Source: Ariolimax columbianus
Lineage: Eukaryota > Mollusca > Gastropoda > Stylommatophora > Arionidae
DNA: 64,000 bases
Direction of reading: 5' to 3'
Assembly (NCBI GenBank): GCA_036924085.1
Contig: JAVGWX010000005.1
Location: 79,443,547 to 79,507,546 of the forward strand
Part shown: piece by piece, positions 25,130 through 38,234 of the stretch
Numbering within the stretch: position 1 is the first letter of the stretch
How the letters are laid out: each line of letters starts with the position of its first letter
Made by a program: the position numbers and the translations under genes
Notes under the pieces: model-generated
Told to the model about the DNA's origin: nothing
What the model saw: only the letters and a program-made list of their open reading frames with translations
The model's database searches: none

Positions 25130-28100
25130 AATTAGTCTCATATGTGCAGTCCTTTAAACATGTTCTCTAAGCCTGTCGACTCCATATGAGGAGCAGACTG
25201 ATAAATTGCCCTATCCAACCTTGCTGAAGGATACACTGGCATTATCCATCGTTACGATCAATAATGTGTTATTTTTGTGTAAGTGCCCAGGGCTTTGTAT
25301 GTTGCTGCTGCAATCGATGGACTGGCAGTCCACAGACTAGAATTTTGAAATCAATAGTGGACCCAGCAGGAAAGGGACGAGTCAAAGGACGTAGCAGGGA
25401 TATGTACAGTCAGCGGACACGAACCAACAGAATCCATTCTTCCTCATTTGCTGATGGAGACTTGGCCAGAACAGAACACATGCCAACACCGAATTGACCC
25501 GAGCTTGTCTGTGTGTTTATCGACACACGCTATAGAGCAGGCTACAAGCTTCCCTTCGTCCTCCGTGTCCCACTCTTCCCCTCCAGCGTTAACCTTCAAG
25601 CTAACACGGACTAGGCCACTCGTTTATCAAGCCAGAACGCGGCGTGTAAGGAAATTCAGCGGTGACTCATCGTCATGAGCTGCCAGCTAGCTCGCCTGCC
25701 GGGCCTAGCCTACCATTGTAACCCCAGCAAGCAAACCTGAAACGATAACCGCCAGGCTAGGCCTCGCGTGCTAGTTTCCTGGGAACAAAAACAAAAAAAC
25801 CGACAGCAACTGTCGAGCCTCGCACGAACAGCCAAGGCTCCTCCGATGTGAGAGTTAAGCTGCGTTGTGTTTCCACACGTACAGGGCCGATTATGAATGC
25901 ATTGTTTGTGAAGATATTCCAAAGTAGATTTCCCCCACTAAAAAAAAGTGTACCGTAAGAAACTACGTGCTACATTGTACAGTTTAACTGTTGGATATGT
26001 ACCTTTGGGTCAGGCACATAAGCTGCCATTTAAGTCTTTATTATAGAGTTGGCTTTTAACTATCACCAGTAACAAGCACGGCAGACTGGCGGTGATGTGA
26101 ATTCAGAATTTCACAACTGGATATGTTATGTGGTTGCCATCCTTATACAGAGCATTTTTGGCGTCTTTGCATAAAGTCCCGTCTCTACTATCGAGTAGGC
26201 CAGAGTTTAGGCGTGTGTCACAAGAATGTCAGTAGTAAGTTGACGCTTTCAAAAGCTGTGTTTCTCAGACCGTTTATATATTTTGTTAGAATGAAGAGAG
26301 CGCATGCTCTATTTTACTGCCAGCTATGGCAACACTAAACGCCTGATAGGTTGCGACGTGACGTCTCAATCGCCAGGACAGCAGTGCTCTACGATGCGTA
26401 ATCATTTGCTTCGGTATGTGCAGAAGTGATGGCAACGATAAGAATAGAGCTTTACAGGACATGCTAGTCCACGGCAATGAATGTGCAGGTCTCAGGGACT
26501 TTTGTTGTAGATCCGCTCTTCGGACCACGAATGTTCACGATGACGCTGACCACAACAATAAAACTGGCGATGATGAAACCGATGCGTGGATTGTAAATAT
26601 CGGCTCAGATGGCACTCGAACGACTTCACCCTAGAATATATTTAATTTATGAAAATACAATTTGACCTGGGTTCTTTGTTCTCCTCTTTATCCTGTCAGG
26701 CATGTATGTAGTAAGAGCCGGCCACGCAATCTTTTAGAAACTATAGGCCCCAGAAATAAAAGAATCTATATTCCCTGGTATCATCTCCAATATAGAGCAA
26801 CGAAAAGGCTGGACAGAATAGAAAGATCGTGTTTTATGATAAGATCTGCTGTGGATCTGTAGGGAAGAACCAGATGTCAGTGGAATATGACGTGTGGAGG
26901 AGACACACATTACTAATAAAGCAGCACGTTTATATCATCGTTATGACAGTCTCTTGCTCTAGGATTCTTCCCCCCCCCCCACCCCAAGGCATTAAAGATT
27001 GGGACAGGTGAAGATAGCTCGCAACAACAAACAGGGAAGACTTGGTCAGAACTAGAACGAACAGGCTGACGGCGTGTGTTTTGTGCAGACCTGGAAGGTT
27101 TTGATTTATATATAGAAATGCGGTTTATGAAGTCCAGCTTTCCCTTGATTACCAATGACGGCGGGCGGAAAAATATTATCCTTCATGTATCATTTTCCTT
27201 GTTAGTTCTACATAAAGAATAGGTTCATTACCACACACGAGGTAGCGGGTGTAGGTTTGTCTACACAAATGATGCGGCGGTTTCTTGTAGTGATTATCTT
27301 CAAGTAATGATGTTGCCAGAAACTGAAATTCAGAAATTGCCATTCCTAAAACTGGTATTTGTTCGCTGTCTTTGTGTTATCTCAATTGAAATTCACGTAT
27401 TGTTGCTGTGCTCATGGAACTATTTCATTTCTACCCTATATTCTCTCAGGTAGCGACGTGTCAGCATGTTCACACCAGCCTTGAAATGGCTACCTGATTT
27501 GATGTTTTAAGGAGGTGGGGGTAAGAGAACAGTGCCCCATCTCCAACCTCACGAAAAGCGGAGACAGGAAAATGAACTGGGAAAGAAAAAGCAACGCTGC
27601 AACCTTCTATTCCAAGAATGTATTTAAATACGACTGAAGAGGATGGTGTATGGGGCTCTCAACATGTTAAAACCTACTAAAACCATTCCATTTGTATGCT
27701 CCGTGTAACGGGACTAGTGTAACAGTTCCCGCCGGAGCAAGGGGAGTTTAGGATGCCTGAACATGTTAAAGCTTAAAGCTACCTGAATGCATGTCAAGGT
27801 CACTCATTGTCTCAGCAAAGGAGAACAGAGTTGGGTTAAGGAATGTGGACAGATAGAAACTGACCACTGGCCTTCTGATTTTGGTAGGGGGAGATTGATT
27901 GACAGACGAAATTGGCAACGGGGCTTGCTGCGAGAGAATGAGTGACAGGTGTGCAAAGTGTTTCGTTCCAATTGGGATTGAAGATGACCATACCTGAGAT
28001 CGATTGGTCAAGCTCTGGCCTTGCTTGAGGATATATAACTCGAGACAAAGTTTAGCTCGGGGGGCTGGAGAGAGAGAGGCTGTATGGAGAAGAGAGAGAG

Positions 28101-30150
28101 AGAGAGACTGAATGTAGATAGCATGTTTAACTCACCGACTTAGATAGAGGAGCGATTGATAGACTGTTGGACGAATGTTTAGTGTTAGAACAGGATCGCT
28201 CAAATAGGTGTGTCAGTTTTGCATTAATAGATAATCTGAACGTGTGTTTGTAAGCAAGGACACATTGTGAACGAGTATGTCGAGATCGCCCGCCTGAGGG
28301 GATTTCTGTGAGGAAGAGTATTTGATAAGGTGTGTTGAAGACGCAGTTAAGGCGATGTGTGTGGGATGTAATTGCAAGGCAATAGAACTGGGTTTTTAGA
28401 TCGTTGGGAATTCCATCAATAGCTAATGCTTACAATTCCCGTTTTAGTATAATGTTTAGTTAAGATATGTATTATATTGTGTTTGTAATTTCTCTACTCA
28501 TTGTATGATATGAGTATGATATAATAAATATATCACCTGCTGTTTGATATGTCATTTACTGAGTATGGTCATGATGATGTGGATGAGTGTGAGAATGGTC
28601 TAAGTTCGATCAGGGCAAGCAGAGGGTATGTTACACTAGCTTAAGCTTGCCTTAAAGGGAAAGGCATAACATGGAGAATCTTAACATCTCGCCCTGGATG
28701 TCTGTGCATTAGATTTCTCCTACCTTGATTGGCTTAATTTTTATTTTAAATATAATTCAAGCTATTCTTGGTACAGAGGCAGACTTTGTTAGTCGGCAGT
28801 CGGTCGGTTTGATTAAGTTTACAAAGGTGAAGAGATTCGCTGGTCGAGAATAACGTAGCTGGTGTGTTTGGCCGAGTTGGCATGTTCGAGGGCAGACCTG
28901 GGACGGACAAATCCCGTGCGTTGTTATGGCGACGATCTAATTATGCTCTGGCCGTCTCGGCACGCTAGCAGCACGTCAGAGGCGGGAAAGTGTGGGGTGT
29001 GGAGGCACTGGGTTTAGAGGACAGCTGGGGGAGGAGACGAGCTAGACAGAGGTCCAGCAAACGCCCCAACCAATATCGCCTCTTCCCTTTGTCAAAACGC
29101 CCACCACCCTGCTGTTACTTTCTCCGTGCCTCCCCCACTTCATCAAATACCCTGAGGCCAGTTCGCACATTTACTCCGCCAACCCCTAATGCCCCTTCCC
29201 TCAAATCAAACGAGAGAAGAGCGGGAAGAAAGATGGAAAAAAGAAGGTATCCGCACAAGCAGCCAAACTTGGAAAGCCGCGCTGGCTGAATCCAGTTACA
29301 TTCTTCTCTTCCCTCTCTTCCACCCCTCCCTGATTTTCTTTTCCTCTCAGGTTTCTATTCAATTCGACGTCTATTCAAATTGACTGACAAGAACAGACGG
29401 ACAGACCGGGGGTCACAGTTACCAGAGAAATATCAAATCGATATCTCCAGTTCTGCTGGTAGCAATGCTACCGTAGCCAGCCCGCCCAATGTATTGATGC
29501 TTGCAGTTCCACAGCCATTTTGCTGGAAATCTCAGTTGGGTATGTGAAAGCGAGGGTCCCAGCAGTTGGTTGTACATCGTAGTACTTTTATCGACTCCAG
29601 AATGTTCGATCGCGCCATATTCCCTCGCATGGTGCAGTAAAAATAGTTTTATCCGACGACCATATTTGAAATGCAGGAAAACAGGTCAGAACGAAGAAAG
29701 GAGGGGGGGGGGGCGTATGAGGTAAGCTAAATGTAGTCCCATAGCAGATACTAGAATTGGGGATGAAGTGATAGAACCTTCGAGTATAAGAAAAGCAGCA
29801 GAACATACAAGGTAAAGCTACAGACGAACATAGAAAGCAGCAGCAGAGAATCAATAACAAGCAACCCCATAAAAATGAATGGTCAGATAATTGAAGAAGT
29901 GCCACGTTGATGACAATCAAGAAACAGACCAATATGTTAACGCCAGAACTGACATGACCAGATTTGTTTATCTCTTCCACAAATATGGAACGCGGCAGAA
30001 TTCACCGCAAAGAATAAGAGATGTTTACCACGAATTGGGTCAGTCCTGCTGCATAGCTCAAGTCTTGGCATGTGACAAATAATCACACCCAGACTACAGA
30101 CCATCAACAAGTGTCTTCGGCGCATTATTCCTGTTGGATGGCTAGATGTT
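25130..30150. other. Intron stretch without recognised genes
   Basis: Open frames here are short and resemble nothing known to me. 28830-29300 is somewhat richer in CpG and could be an internal promoter, but there is no further support. Short GA-rich (28063-28110) and C-run (26968-26982) tracts occur. Confidence 0.4.
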
Positions 30151-30157
30151 TCTTCAT

Positions 30158-30672
30158 CTTCTTCGTTCTCAATCTCCCGCTACCAACCCCTGAAAACTGC
30201 TTTGAAAGTAGCAGGATGTTGTCCGGAGAACGGAATGCGTTGTGTTTCCAGCTTGACTACGATATTTGCACCTTTCGGTTCTTCTTCGTTCGTTCTCAAT
30301 CTCCCACTACCAAATCCTGAAAGGGCTTAAGTAGCAGAATGTAGTCTATAGAACATAATGCGTTGTGTCGTAGTTTACAGATTGGCTGCGATATTTGCAC
30401 CTTTCGGTCCAACACGTCCGACTTCAGCAAGCATTTTTTGAGTACCGGGTTAGCATTCCCTCTTCGAACCCTTCTTAGCCAGTCTGCCCTGCTGCAGTCT
30501 GTTTTCCAGGATCACCGCGTGGAGGTGTAGAAGGGTCTTGGCAGCTCTGGTTCGCTGGCTCTGACGTTAGCAGTCAGCTATGGGTCGCTGACCACTGCAG
30601 CTCATGCGCTTATCAGCATCTTGATCCCACCTTTCGGTTCAACACACCTGTCTTCGGCAGCGAGGTTAGTCA
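30158..30672 (-). mobile_element. GAA-tailed element, outer (older) copy interrupted by the inner one
   Basis: 30158-30281 holds the 3' part on the minus strand (GAGATTGAGAACGAAG, CGCATTCCGTTCTCCGG, GATATTTGCACC in plus reading). After the inner copy, 30641-30672 continues with AACACACCTGTCTTCGGCAG, the next segment of the same element. Confidence 0.7.
30282..30627 (-). mobile_element. GAA-tailed element, inner (younger) copy of a nested pair
   Basis: This 346-bp copy is flanked on both sides by the 13-bp direct repeat CACCTTTCGGTTC (30269-30281 and 30628-30640), a sequence that belongs to the older copy around it. Its minus-strand 5' end (GGGATCAAGATGCTGATAAG) aligns with the 5' end of the copy at 61924-62285. 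A shared 5' end suggests that about 345 bp is full length, making this a SINE-like unit. Confidence 0.75.
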
Positions 30673-30984
30673 TTAACTTAAGCAAAGAAACCACACTCGA
30701 AAAGACAAGTATATTTGAAGAACTCAGAAATATGCACCAGGCAATAGATAGAAAGATAGGCGATAGAGGATCACGAAACAAACCATAGACACAATCAATA
30801 CGCATTTGCAGCCAAAGTATGACTTTTTGGATTCTATAGACTTGCCACCACAGTTTTCTGGTTATTGTCATTGTGGGGTGTTTTGAGAGTGCCTAAAATA
30901 TACTGGTCTTTGCGGTGGTTCTCGCTACTGTATTTTTCAGACTATTAGAACATCTATATCGACTGAAGATTGCATATACCGATG

Positions 30985-31175
30985 TATGTACATTTGGTAC
31001 AGGAGGCCAGAATCCTAACACATTCTACAAGAATGCCCATTTTATAGGGAAATGAGATACCAGACCTGGCCAGAGAGTGCAGAGCTGAGGGGCAGCCGCT
31101 CTGACCTGGTGAAGACTACAGATATAGCATGACCAAAAGATCCTGAACCCAAAGAAAGAAAGAAAGAAAGAGCTT
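30985..31175 (+). pseudogene. LINE 3' end with AAAG-type tail
   Basis: The translation gives FGTGGQNP, then after a one-base shift HILQECPFYREMRYQTWPES and SDLVKTTDIA with a stop. This is the same C-terminal architecture as the copies at positions 1 and 59577 (GTG, H.LQ.CP, WP) but a different family. It ends in an AAAG/GAAA microsatellite (31150-31170), the probable retrotransposition tail. Confidence 0.65.
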
Positions 31176-31420
31176 GGTAGCGAGATATTCAGAATTAACA
31201 AAGAAGAAGTATATTCTTGCAGACAAACATATTTGAAAGTTGTTGCACGATGAAGGGGCCGCCTTTATGCAGACACCCCTCCCCCCTCCCTACGTCAGAA
31301 AGATAGTCGTGTAGCAGATCGTTGTAAAACTAAAGGGGGGGGGGGGAGAGAAAATGTATAGACACTTCACTATAACAGATCACTGTTGTGTAAGGTGAGT
31401 AAGCTAGTTATATACACGTC

Positions 31421-31528
31421 TTTCTGTAAACTACAACACAACGCATTCCGTTCTCTGGACTACATTCTGCTAGTTAAGCCCTTTTCAGGGTTTGGTAGCG
31501 GGAGATTGAGAACGAACGAAGCCAAGCC
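31421..31528 (+). mobile_element. GAA-tailed element fragment with GCCAAGCC end
   Basis: This contains CTGTAAACTACAACACAACG, CATTCCGTTCTCTGGAC, TTTGGTAGCGGGAGATTGAG and AACGAACGAAGCCAAGCC. The end differs from the GAAGAAGAA tail and is shared with copies at 44055 and 58113. Confidence 0.6.
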
Positions 31529-32924
31529 ATATATACAATTACAGTATATGTGTGATAAACACGGAAAACGTCTGTGACAATACGTTGATGACGCTTGCAA
31601 CTTCACCATGTTAAACGATTTTTGACAGGTACCGCAACAGCATTAGCGGACGCAATTGCTTTGATACGATTTTCACTGTAAGAGACCAGCTACGGTAGTC
31701 ACTCTATATTTCGCATGCAGCCAACCGCAATGCACAACCTCTGTAAGTCGCCTTTTACAACATGCCTGGATGATGTGTGGTTTTTATCAGATCCAGCGAT
31801 GAATAAGCTTTCCGCATGCATCGACTGTACAAAACTGTTATTACTGAACTAGGTAAGTCAGCTGATAAGCTACTTGGTAGCCCAGACAACAAGAGGCAGT
31901 GCAAAACAAAACACAGATCACGAAATACAGTACGTATTAAATATTTCGGACACCAAACACTGCCAATGTAATACTTACAGCTACATTATATCAGACCAAC
32001 ATGAACACCAGTACCACACAAACAAGAACACCATAACACACCACACCAACAAGTACACCATATTCGCCCCAACCATCCATCATTATGTCTAAAACAATTC
32101 ATTCACGTCACAAATTGGCACCACGTCATAATATAACCAAAAGGACGCGAGTCACCATGGCCATCGTCGACAGCTCGGCCCCCGTGTATTAATGGTTGCA
32201 ATTCGACTACAGCCACTTAAGCGCGAAATATCTCTCGTGCCGTTGAAAACAACCAACATCAGCATATAACCCAGATGGTGGCAGAAACGAATCAATTCAA
32301 CAACCGCAAATGTGAAGTCAAAAAGGCCTAATGGAAGATAAGATCGTGGAAACCATATGGTTGACCTAAGGATGACTGTATAGCACCTTGATCTTGGCCC
32401 AGACAATTTGCTCTGAACTTGGTTTCTCCTTTATTTTAACTGATAAATGGATCTAAGCATATATGATATCTTGATCTGGCGTGACCGGTGCAGTCTAAAG
32501 ATTAATGTAAATTCTCTCGGACAAATACGGGACAGCTATTGCGTAACAAAATAGGTCACGTTATCCCGTCTATCTAGCCCCTCCTGTTGGTGGCAGTATG
32601 TACGAGATCTCAGTTGTTGTAGGAAGGCGGTAGGCGTTACCCTTAATCTTGTTACCTAAGTCACACACTCATTTCACACCATGGTAGACTGGGCTGTGTC
32701 ATAACCGTCAATTGAACCGAGTGCTTATGCCGCGAGAGAATGAATAGTTTCTAATGAGCACGATAATTTCATCATGTCAATGAAAGTATTGTGGAAACTC
32801 CGTAACAAGAGAACAAAACATGGCTGTGGTAGTTAGTCCCCATTGAGCGACATTTTTTTTAAAACCATTGTTCTGACCCTAAGAATCGACCACTGCACAC
32901 CAGTTATAAAAGAGATTCCCCAAC

Positions 32925-33013
32925 ATGATCTCTCCTAACAGAGATGCCCTAACGTGACCTCTCACAATGAAGAGAAAAGTCCTAACGTGACCTCTCACAA
33001 TGAAGAGAAAAGT
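32925..33013. repeat. 33-bp tandem repeat, about 2.5 copies
   Basis: CCTAACGTGACCTCTCACAA and TGAAGAGAAAAGT are repeated, preceded by a diverged unit. Confidence 0.7.
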
Positions 33014-33224
33014 AACAGCTAAGCATTTACAGTATTTACCTTCTGCTCTCCCAGGTCTAAAAAGGTGAGACAAAAGCACACATTCACTACAACTTCAAGC
33101 CCTATTGGTGGTAACTGTTTTGGAACCCATTACTTTTGGGCAGGTCAGGTCCCACAAGTTGAGACATAGTATATCAAAGAGGATTAGAATAGGCCATATG
33201 ATTACAGTGAAATGACCAATGTCC

Positions 33225-33400
33225 GATACCATAAATTCATTTAACATTACTTGTGACATGATCCCAAGAACTATACCCCAGATAAGCATGGATCAGGTAT
33301 ATACTGATAGACCAGCAACCAGAGCAGTGAAGAATGGATGCGCATGTGTTTATGCTATATACTCAGATAAAGAAAACGAAACCACTAGTTCATGCACTAG
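33225..33400 (+). pseudogene. Possible RNase H relic of a LINE
   Basis: The frame reads DQVYTDRPATRAVKNGCACVY with AIYSDKENET following. This resembles the YTDGSAT...NGGAG.Y start of retrotransposon RNase H, with Gly-to-Arg and Gly-to-Cys changes. The downstream Glu and Asp motifs are not recognisable, so the assignment is tentative. Confidence 0.4.
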
Positions 33401-36112
33401 ACAATGTATGCTACAGCTTGTGCCTCAAAATTCTCACATTTTTATCATTTGTTCTGAGGACTAAATTGCTTTTCCACACAATTGGTACTTCTGTTTCAAA
33501 TTCACCTCTACTGATCTACCTGGCAGCCCTGTCCAGCCGTACCAGTGGACTCTTACGAGTCCCGACAAGCTACAACTATAACACCGGCAACACGCTGTAA
33601 AAGCATTTCATTGAAGTACTGCTCCCGAGTGGAATACTATATTGTAATCTATGATAGAGACCAAGGCAACCAAATGATTATGCAATTTAATTTGAAAATG
33701 AATTGCATTTTTCATTTTAAACGTTTTGCCATAACAAAAAGCATGCCAATATGTTTTCAAGTGCTGAAACCTGATGTAAATGTTGAACAGGGCATATCAA
33801 AGCCTCATATAGCTTGGTCAGCTTAAGGCTTCACCAGGTCGAAATACTGCCCTGCACTCATTTAAAGTTATATTTATATACTCACATAGTATCGTCCGAG
33901 TAGTGATTGAACAAGAACCAATAAAAGACTAAACAATTATAATCTACCAAGCATGACATTAGGGGAAAACTAAAAGATGGGACAAGCAAAATCATCAAGT
34001 ACAGATACTGCTATAGAAACGAACACAACTATGTGTTTTGATACCGACTCGCCTTAGGGCTGTAGTGTGGGCTGTTAGCTTCATGTTGAACAACAAGCTG
34101 AAATTTAAAAATACACCAAATACGTACAGCCTTAGAGCGATCCGATATTTGCGACAGAGTATTGGTGATCTAGGAACACGCCCGTCTATCGAGCTGTAAA
34201 TCTGTACCTGACTTACAGTTAGGGAAGCGAATAAGAAGAGGAAAGGTCACTGTGCCTGACACAAAGGCGAAAACTAAAAACAAATGGTACCTCTTGGCCT
34301 AATCCTGACCTTACATGGTACAAATGTGGAAAGGGATTACTGTGCTAGAATTGGCCTATACAGCCATCTCGGTACTCACCAGTGAGGTGCAACACACCTG
34401 ACTGCTGCTGTCCTAATTGCTCGCCATGACCGGCTATTAGCACATTACACACTCCATGGATCATTTTAAAAAATAACGTTTCACTGTGCAATATATATAT
34501 ATATATATTTATTTATTATACATTTTGGAACCACCTTAACCCATAGGGAGCAAACAAAAAAATATATCACGCCTGCACTGTGGCAATATAATCATAGTAA
34601 TCACTAACTGCCTATGCAGATCAAGTGTACTAAACGGCATTATGCTTAGTCTCAGCTTTTTGTGTGAGGTTGGATTGAACATGCCATGTTATCGCTGCCT
34701 TTCACGAACAGTAAGTATGGTACACATTTCCAGCTGGGTAGACTTAGTATATCGATAGCGGACAACGAATCCGGTAGCTATGGTGCGAGGATTATATCAG
34801 TCTAACCACTCAGGTGCCCTATGGACGGACTATGTTGATGTTCTTACCCAGGTAGAACCAACACAGGCTTATATCCAAACTAACAAACACACATTACATA
34901 GAGTTCTAGCAGTCACATCTTTAATCCAGACAAAGAGGTCCCTGACTAGGAACTCTCCTCCATCTTATATAAGTTAACTGGAAAGATGCTATCAACTGTC
35001 ATTATTTCTGAACAAAGACAACACAAATGCCAACCGCCAGGAAATATGGTCGTGGTATGGATCAATGAAGACAAAGAACAGAAATTACTAGTTACTGCGT
35101 TTATGACAGAGGCCTCCCAGGTAGGCAATGTTCAAATCAATCGCCGATATATTTACTTAACTGTAGATGGTGTGTTCCAGTTGATTTCCCGAAGAGCGTG
35201 CAGTTTTGTGAATTGTCTGTTAAACTACAACTATAAATATGCTGACGACAGAATAGGCACACGGTGTTATCTTTTACATACTGTAAAAGACAACTAAAGA
35301 ATGTTGTTCACGGGGCAAGCAGCCTCATCGTGTAAAACTAACAGCTACAAAAACAGCTGTTTCGAGTGTCTTGATACGGTCTTTGCATAAGGGGACCAGA
35401 AATAGTGGTGGCATTATGCTCCACACGGAGAGAAAAACTATTGTATGTGTATGACCCTCACGAAGACGACCGTTCCATCATGTAAGGACAACAGTCCACT
35501 CATGTTTGTTTGCCCACTGATTGCAGGTATATACAGAAAGGACTTTTAAACTCCTAGGGGTATAAGAGCAGCTATGTATGTATGTATATATATATATGTA
35601 CGTATGAAAAACAAATTAAGAGGAACTTTTATCAAATAGCATTGGCATTTTATAAGATAGCTCAGTGATACTTTTGGAAGGAACAGTCACACTTTAGTGA
35701 AACGGAAGGTGGGGAGTGGAGTTGTGTTAGATAATACACACATTAAAGAAATCAGTTGATAGCGTTACAAGGCAGTGTTATAGAAATAGTGGCAAACTAG
35801 AACCACCACGGATAAGCGAGCCAGAGGCCCACATACCAATGATAATGCAGACGTAGAAACTCGGACCAGATGGCTCAGGGCGTGATGACTTGGCATTCAT
35901 ATGTTGAAGGCCTGAGCTAAAAAGGGAGGTGAAAGGCTTTGATTTATAGTCGATCCGTCATTATGAACCAGCACACCTGTATTTTCAACAGCAACCATTA
36001 CTTCTTTATTCCTCTAACCAATCTTAACTATCGCCACACCCACGGCCATCAACACACCACCGTTGACAGCCATCCGCAACAACACACACGTGACCTATAT
36101 ATGTCATGCCAC

Positions 36113-36300
36113 AAGTGCTTCTGCGCGGTGAAGCGGTTAGTGACACTTCTCCTAACCCAGACTGTCCGGGTTCGAATTCTCCAAACAAAGGTTGTACCTC
36201 TAAGGGTTGTGAACCCATAAACATGTGTGAATTCGGCACCACTGTACCATTGGACGCAAAACACAGGACAATTCACACCGTTTCAGAAAAAAGGGGTGAA
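36113..36300 (+). mobile_element. tRNA-derived SINE with A and B boxes
   Basis: The A-box-like GGTGAAGCGGTTAGTGAC (36127-36144) is followed about 25 bp later by a B box GGGTTCGAATTCTCC (36168-36182), the spacing of a tRNA-type polymerase III promoter. The body differs from the family at 51211. The 3' end is estimated from the A-rich stretch near 36285-36310. Confidence 0.6.
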
Positions 36301-36496
36301 CTAAAATAATAATGTAGATTTCGTCTGTGGTTTGTTGAAGACAAGTGTGTATGTTGACCTGATCGTGCTGAGGTTTAATGAAACGAGAGGAGATATTCTG
36401 GCGTCGCCATTGTCAATAGTTGGAACATTGTGTACATCTAAATCACATAGTGAAATCATTCAATAGCCATTCCAAATCAAACCTGGGTTGATAATG

Positions 36497-37458
36497 AAGG
36501 GTCGCTTAGAGAAAGGAGAAGGAAGGGTTGATGAGAGAAAGGAGAAGGAAGGGTTGATGAGAGGAAGGAGAAGGAAGGGTTGATGAGAGGAAGGAGAAGG
36601 AAGGGTTAATGAGAGGAAGGGTTGATGAGAGGAAGGAGAGGAAGGGTTGATGAGAGGAAGGAGAGGGAAGGGTTGATGAGAGGAAGGAGAAGGAAGGGTC
36701 GCTTAGAGAAAGGAGAAGGAAGGGTTGATGAGAGAAAGGAGAAGGAAGGGTCGCTTAGAGAAAGGAGAAGGAAGGGTTGATGAGAGAAAGGAGAAGGAAG
36801 GGTCGCTTAGAGAAAGGAGAAGGAAGGGTTGATGAGAGAAAGGAGAAGGAAGGGTTGATGAGAGAAAGGAGAAGGAAGGGTTGATGAGAGGAAGGAGAAG
36901 GAAGGGTTAATGAGAGGAAGGAGAGGGAAGGGTTGATGAGAGGAAGGAGAAGGAAGGGTTAATGAGAGGAAGGAGAGGGAAGGGTTGATGAGAGGAAGGA
37001 GAGGGAAGGGTTGATGAGAGGAAGGAGAGGGAAGGGTTGATGAGAGGAAGGAGAAGGAAGGGTTGATGAGAGGAAGGAAAAGGAAGGGTTGATGAGAGGA
37101 AGGAGAAGGAAGGGTTGATGAGAGGAAGGAAAAGGAAGGGTTGATGAGAGGAAGGAGAAGGAAGGGTTGGTGAGAGGAAGGAAAAGGAAGGGTTGATGAG
37201 AGGAAGGAGAAGGAAGGGTTGATGAGAGGAAGGAAAAGGAAGGGTTGATGAGAGGAAGGAAAAGGAAGGGTTGATGAGAGGAAGGAGAAGGAAGGGTTGA
37301 TGAGAGGAAGGAAAAGGAAGGGTTGATGAGAGGAAGGAGAAGGAAGGGTTGGTGAGAGGAAGGAAAAGGAAGGGTTGATGAGAGGAAGGAGAAGGAAGGG
37401 TTGATGAGAGGAAGGAAAAGGAAGGGTTGATGAGAGGAAGGGTTGATGAGAGGAATGA
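36497..37458. repeat. 26-bp purine-rich minisatellite, about 37 copies
   Basis: The unit is GAAGGAGAAGGAAGGGTTGA plus TGAGAG, with variants GGGTCGCTTAGAGAAAGG and GAAGGAAAAGG. The plus strand is almost free of C, and the whole array is strand-asymmetric. Open frames on the minus strand repeat every 26 codons. Confidence 0.9.
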
Positions 37459-37934
37459 GCAGAACGTGTATGAAACCAATATTCTTGCTTCCTGCAAGAA
37501 GATAATATATAGTGTTAGTCATGTGTTCCTTTATGAACACAATAAACAATGAAGGTGAAACGGTCAAAAAAATTGTCAAATATCAAAGCTCTGTCTGAAA
37601 ATATTCATCACACATTTTCTCTCAACATAATTTTCTTTTAGTTTTGTTAAAGGTATGTCTCTCTGTATTCCACTGGCGAAGACAGGACTTTTTCCACCAC
37701 AGACTAGTCTTTTAGGCGATATCAGGATGCATTAACCAGTGTTTGGATGCATGTGTATGTACATATGATTGGTATGGCGATCTTAGTTGTCAAACCCAAT
37801 CAAAGTACAATGAAGGACCACACCCTGAGGGTGCGTGCTAGTGTATGAAAGGCTATATAAACCACGTGCTGATTATATCTTGACATCTCAACAGAATAGC
37901 AAACATGTGTAACTTTTATACAGAGGCCAGAGAA

Positions 37935-38229
37935 ATTGAAACGTTAGTCAGGTCTAAATTAGGCCTAACATGCTGACCAAGACCATACCTCTATTCCATG
38001 CAGCGTTTCATGGAAACAGGTTGTTTTCAATGCAACGTGGGTCGACGTGATCCCCGTAGTAGTGAGCGTCACACAGATGGATAGCACAATAGCATGGATG
38101 ACTCTTGTCTACCTTGATCAGCACACTCCTAATGTGAGGAAAGCTACTGCAACCCACCACTTAACGCCCTTTTTATGGCGCACAAAAGAGTAAACTTACT
38201 CATATGGGCATTCAACAACAACAACAATG
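37935..38229 (+). mobile_element. CAA-tailed element copy
   Basis: This carries GGCCTAACATGCTGACCAAG, GGAAACAGGTTGTTTTCAATG, GACGTGATCCCCGTAGTAG, CCCACCACTTAACGCC and AAAGAGTAAACTTACTCA and ends in ACAACAACAACAA. A degenerate minisatellite starts directly after its tail. Confidence 0.65.
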
Positions 38230-38234
38230 CTGAG

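Larger units (their letters stand above)
31530..36110. other. Intron stretch, mostly unique AT-rich sequence
   Basis: Apart from the possible RNase H relic and the 33-bp repeat, I recognise nothing. AT microsatellites lie at 34492-34520 and 35578-35600. Confidence 0.4.

Noticed and set aside
33994..35300. Possible gene at 34780-35297 (two plus-strand open frames)
   Set aside because: The composition is plausible but I see no motif or splice structure. The similarity to any protein family is not convincing.
36497..37458. Possible CRISPR array
   Set aside because: Units are contiguous tandem copies without unique spacers, and the sequence is eukaryotic. The same holds for all other arrays here.
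36907..37579. Open frames of about 200 codons on the minus strand (Ser/Pro/Leu-rich)
   Set aside because: They are translation of the 26-bp array, repeating every 78 bp in all frames, with no non-repeat coding sequence.
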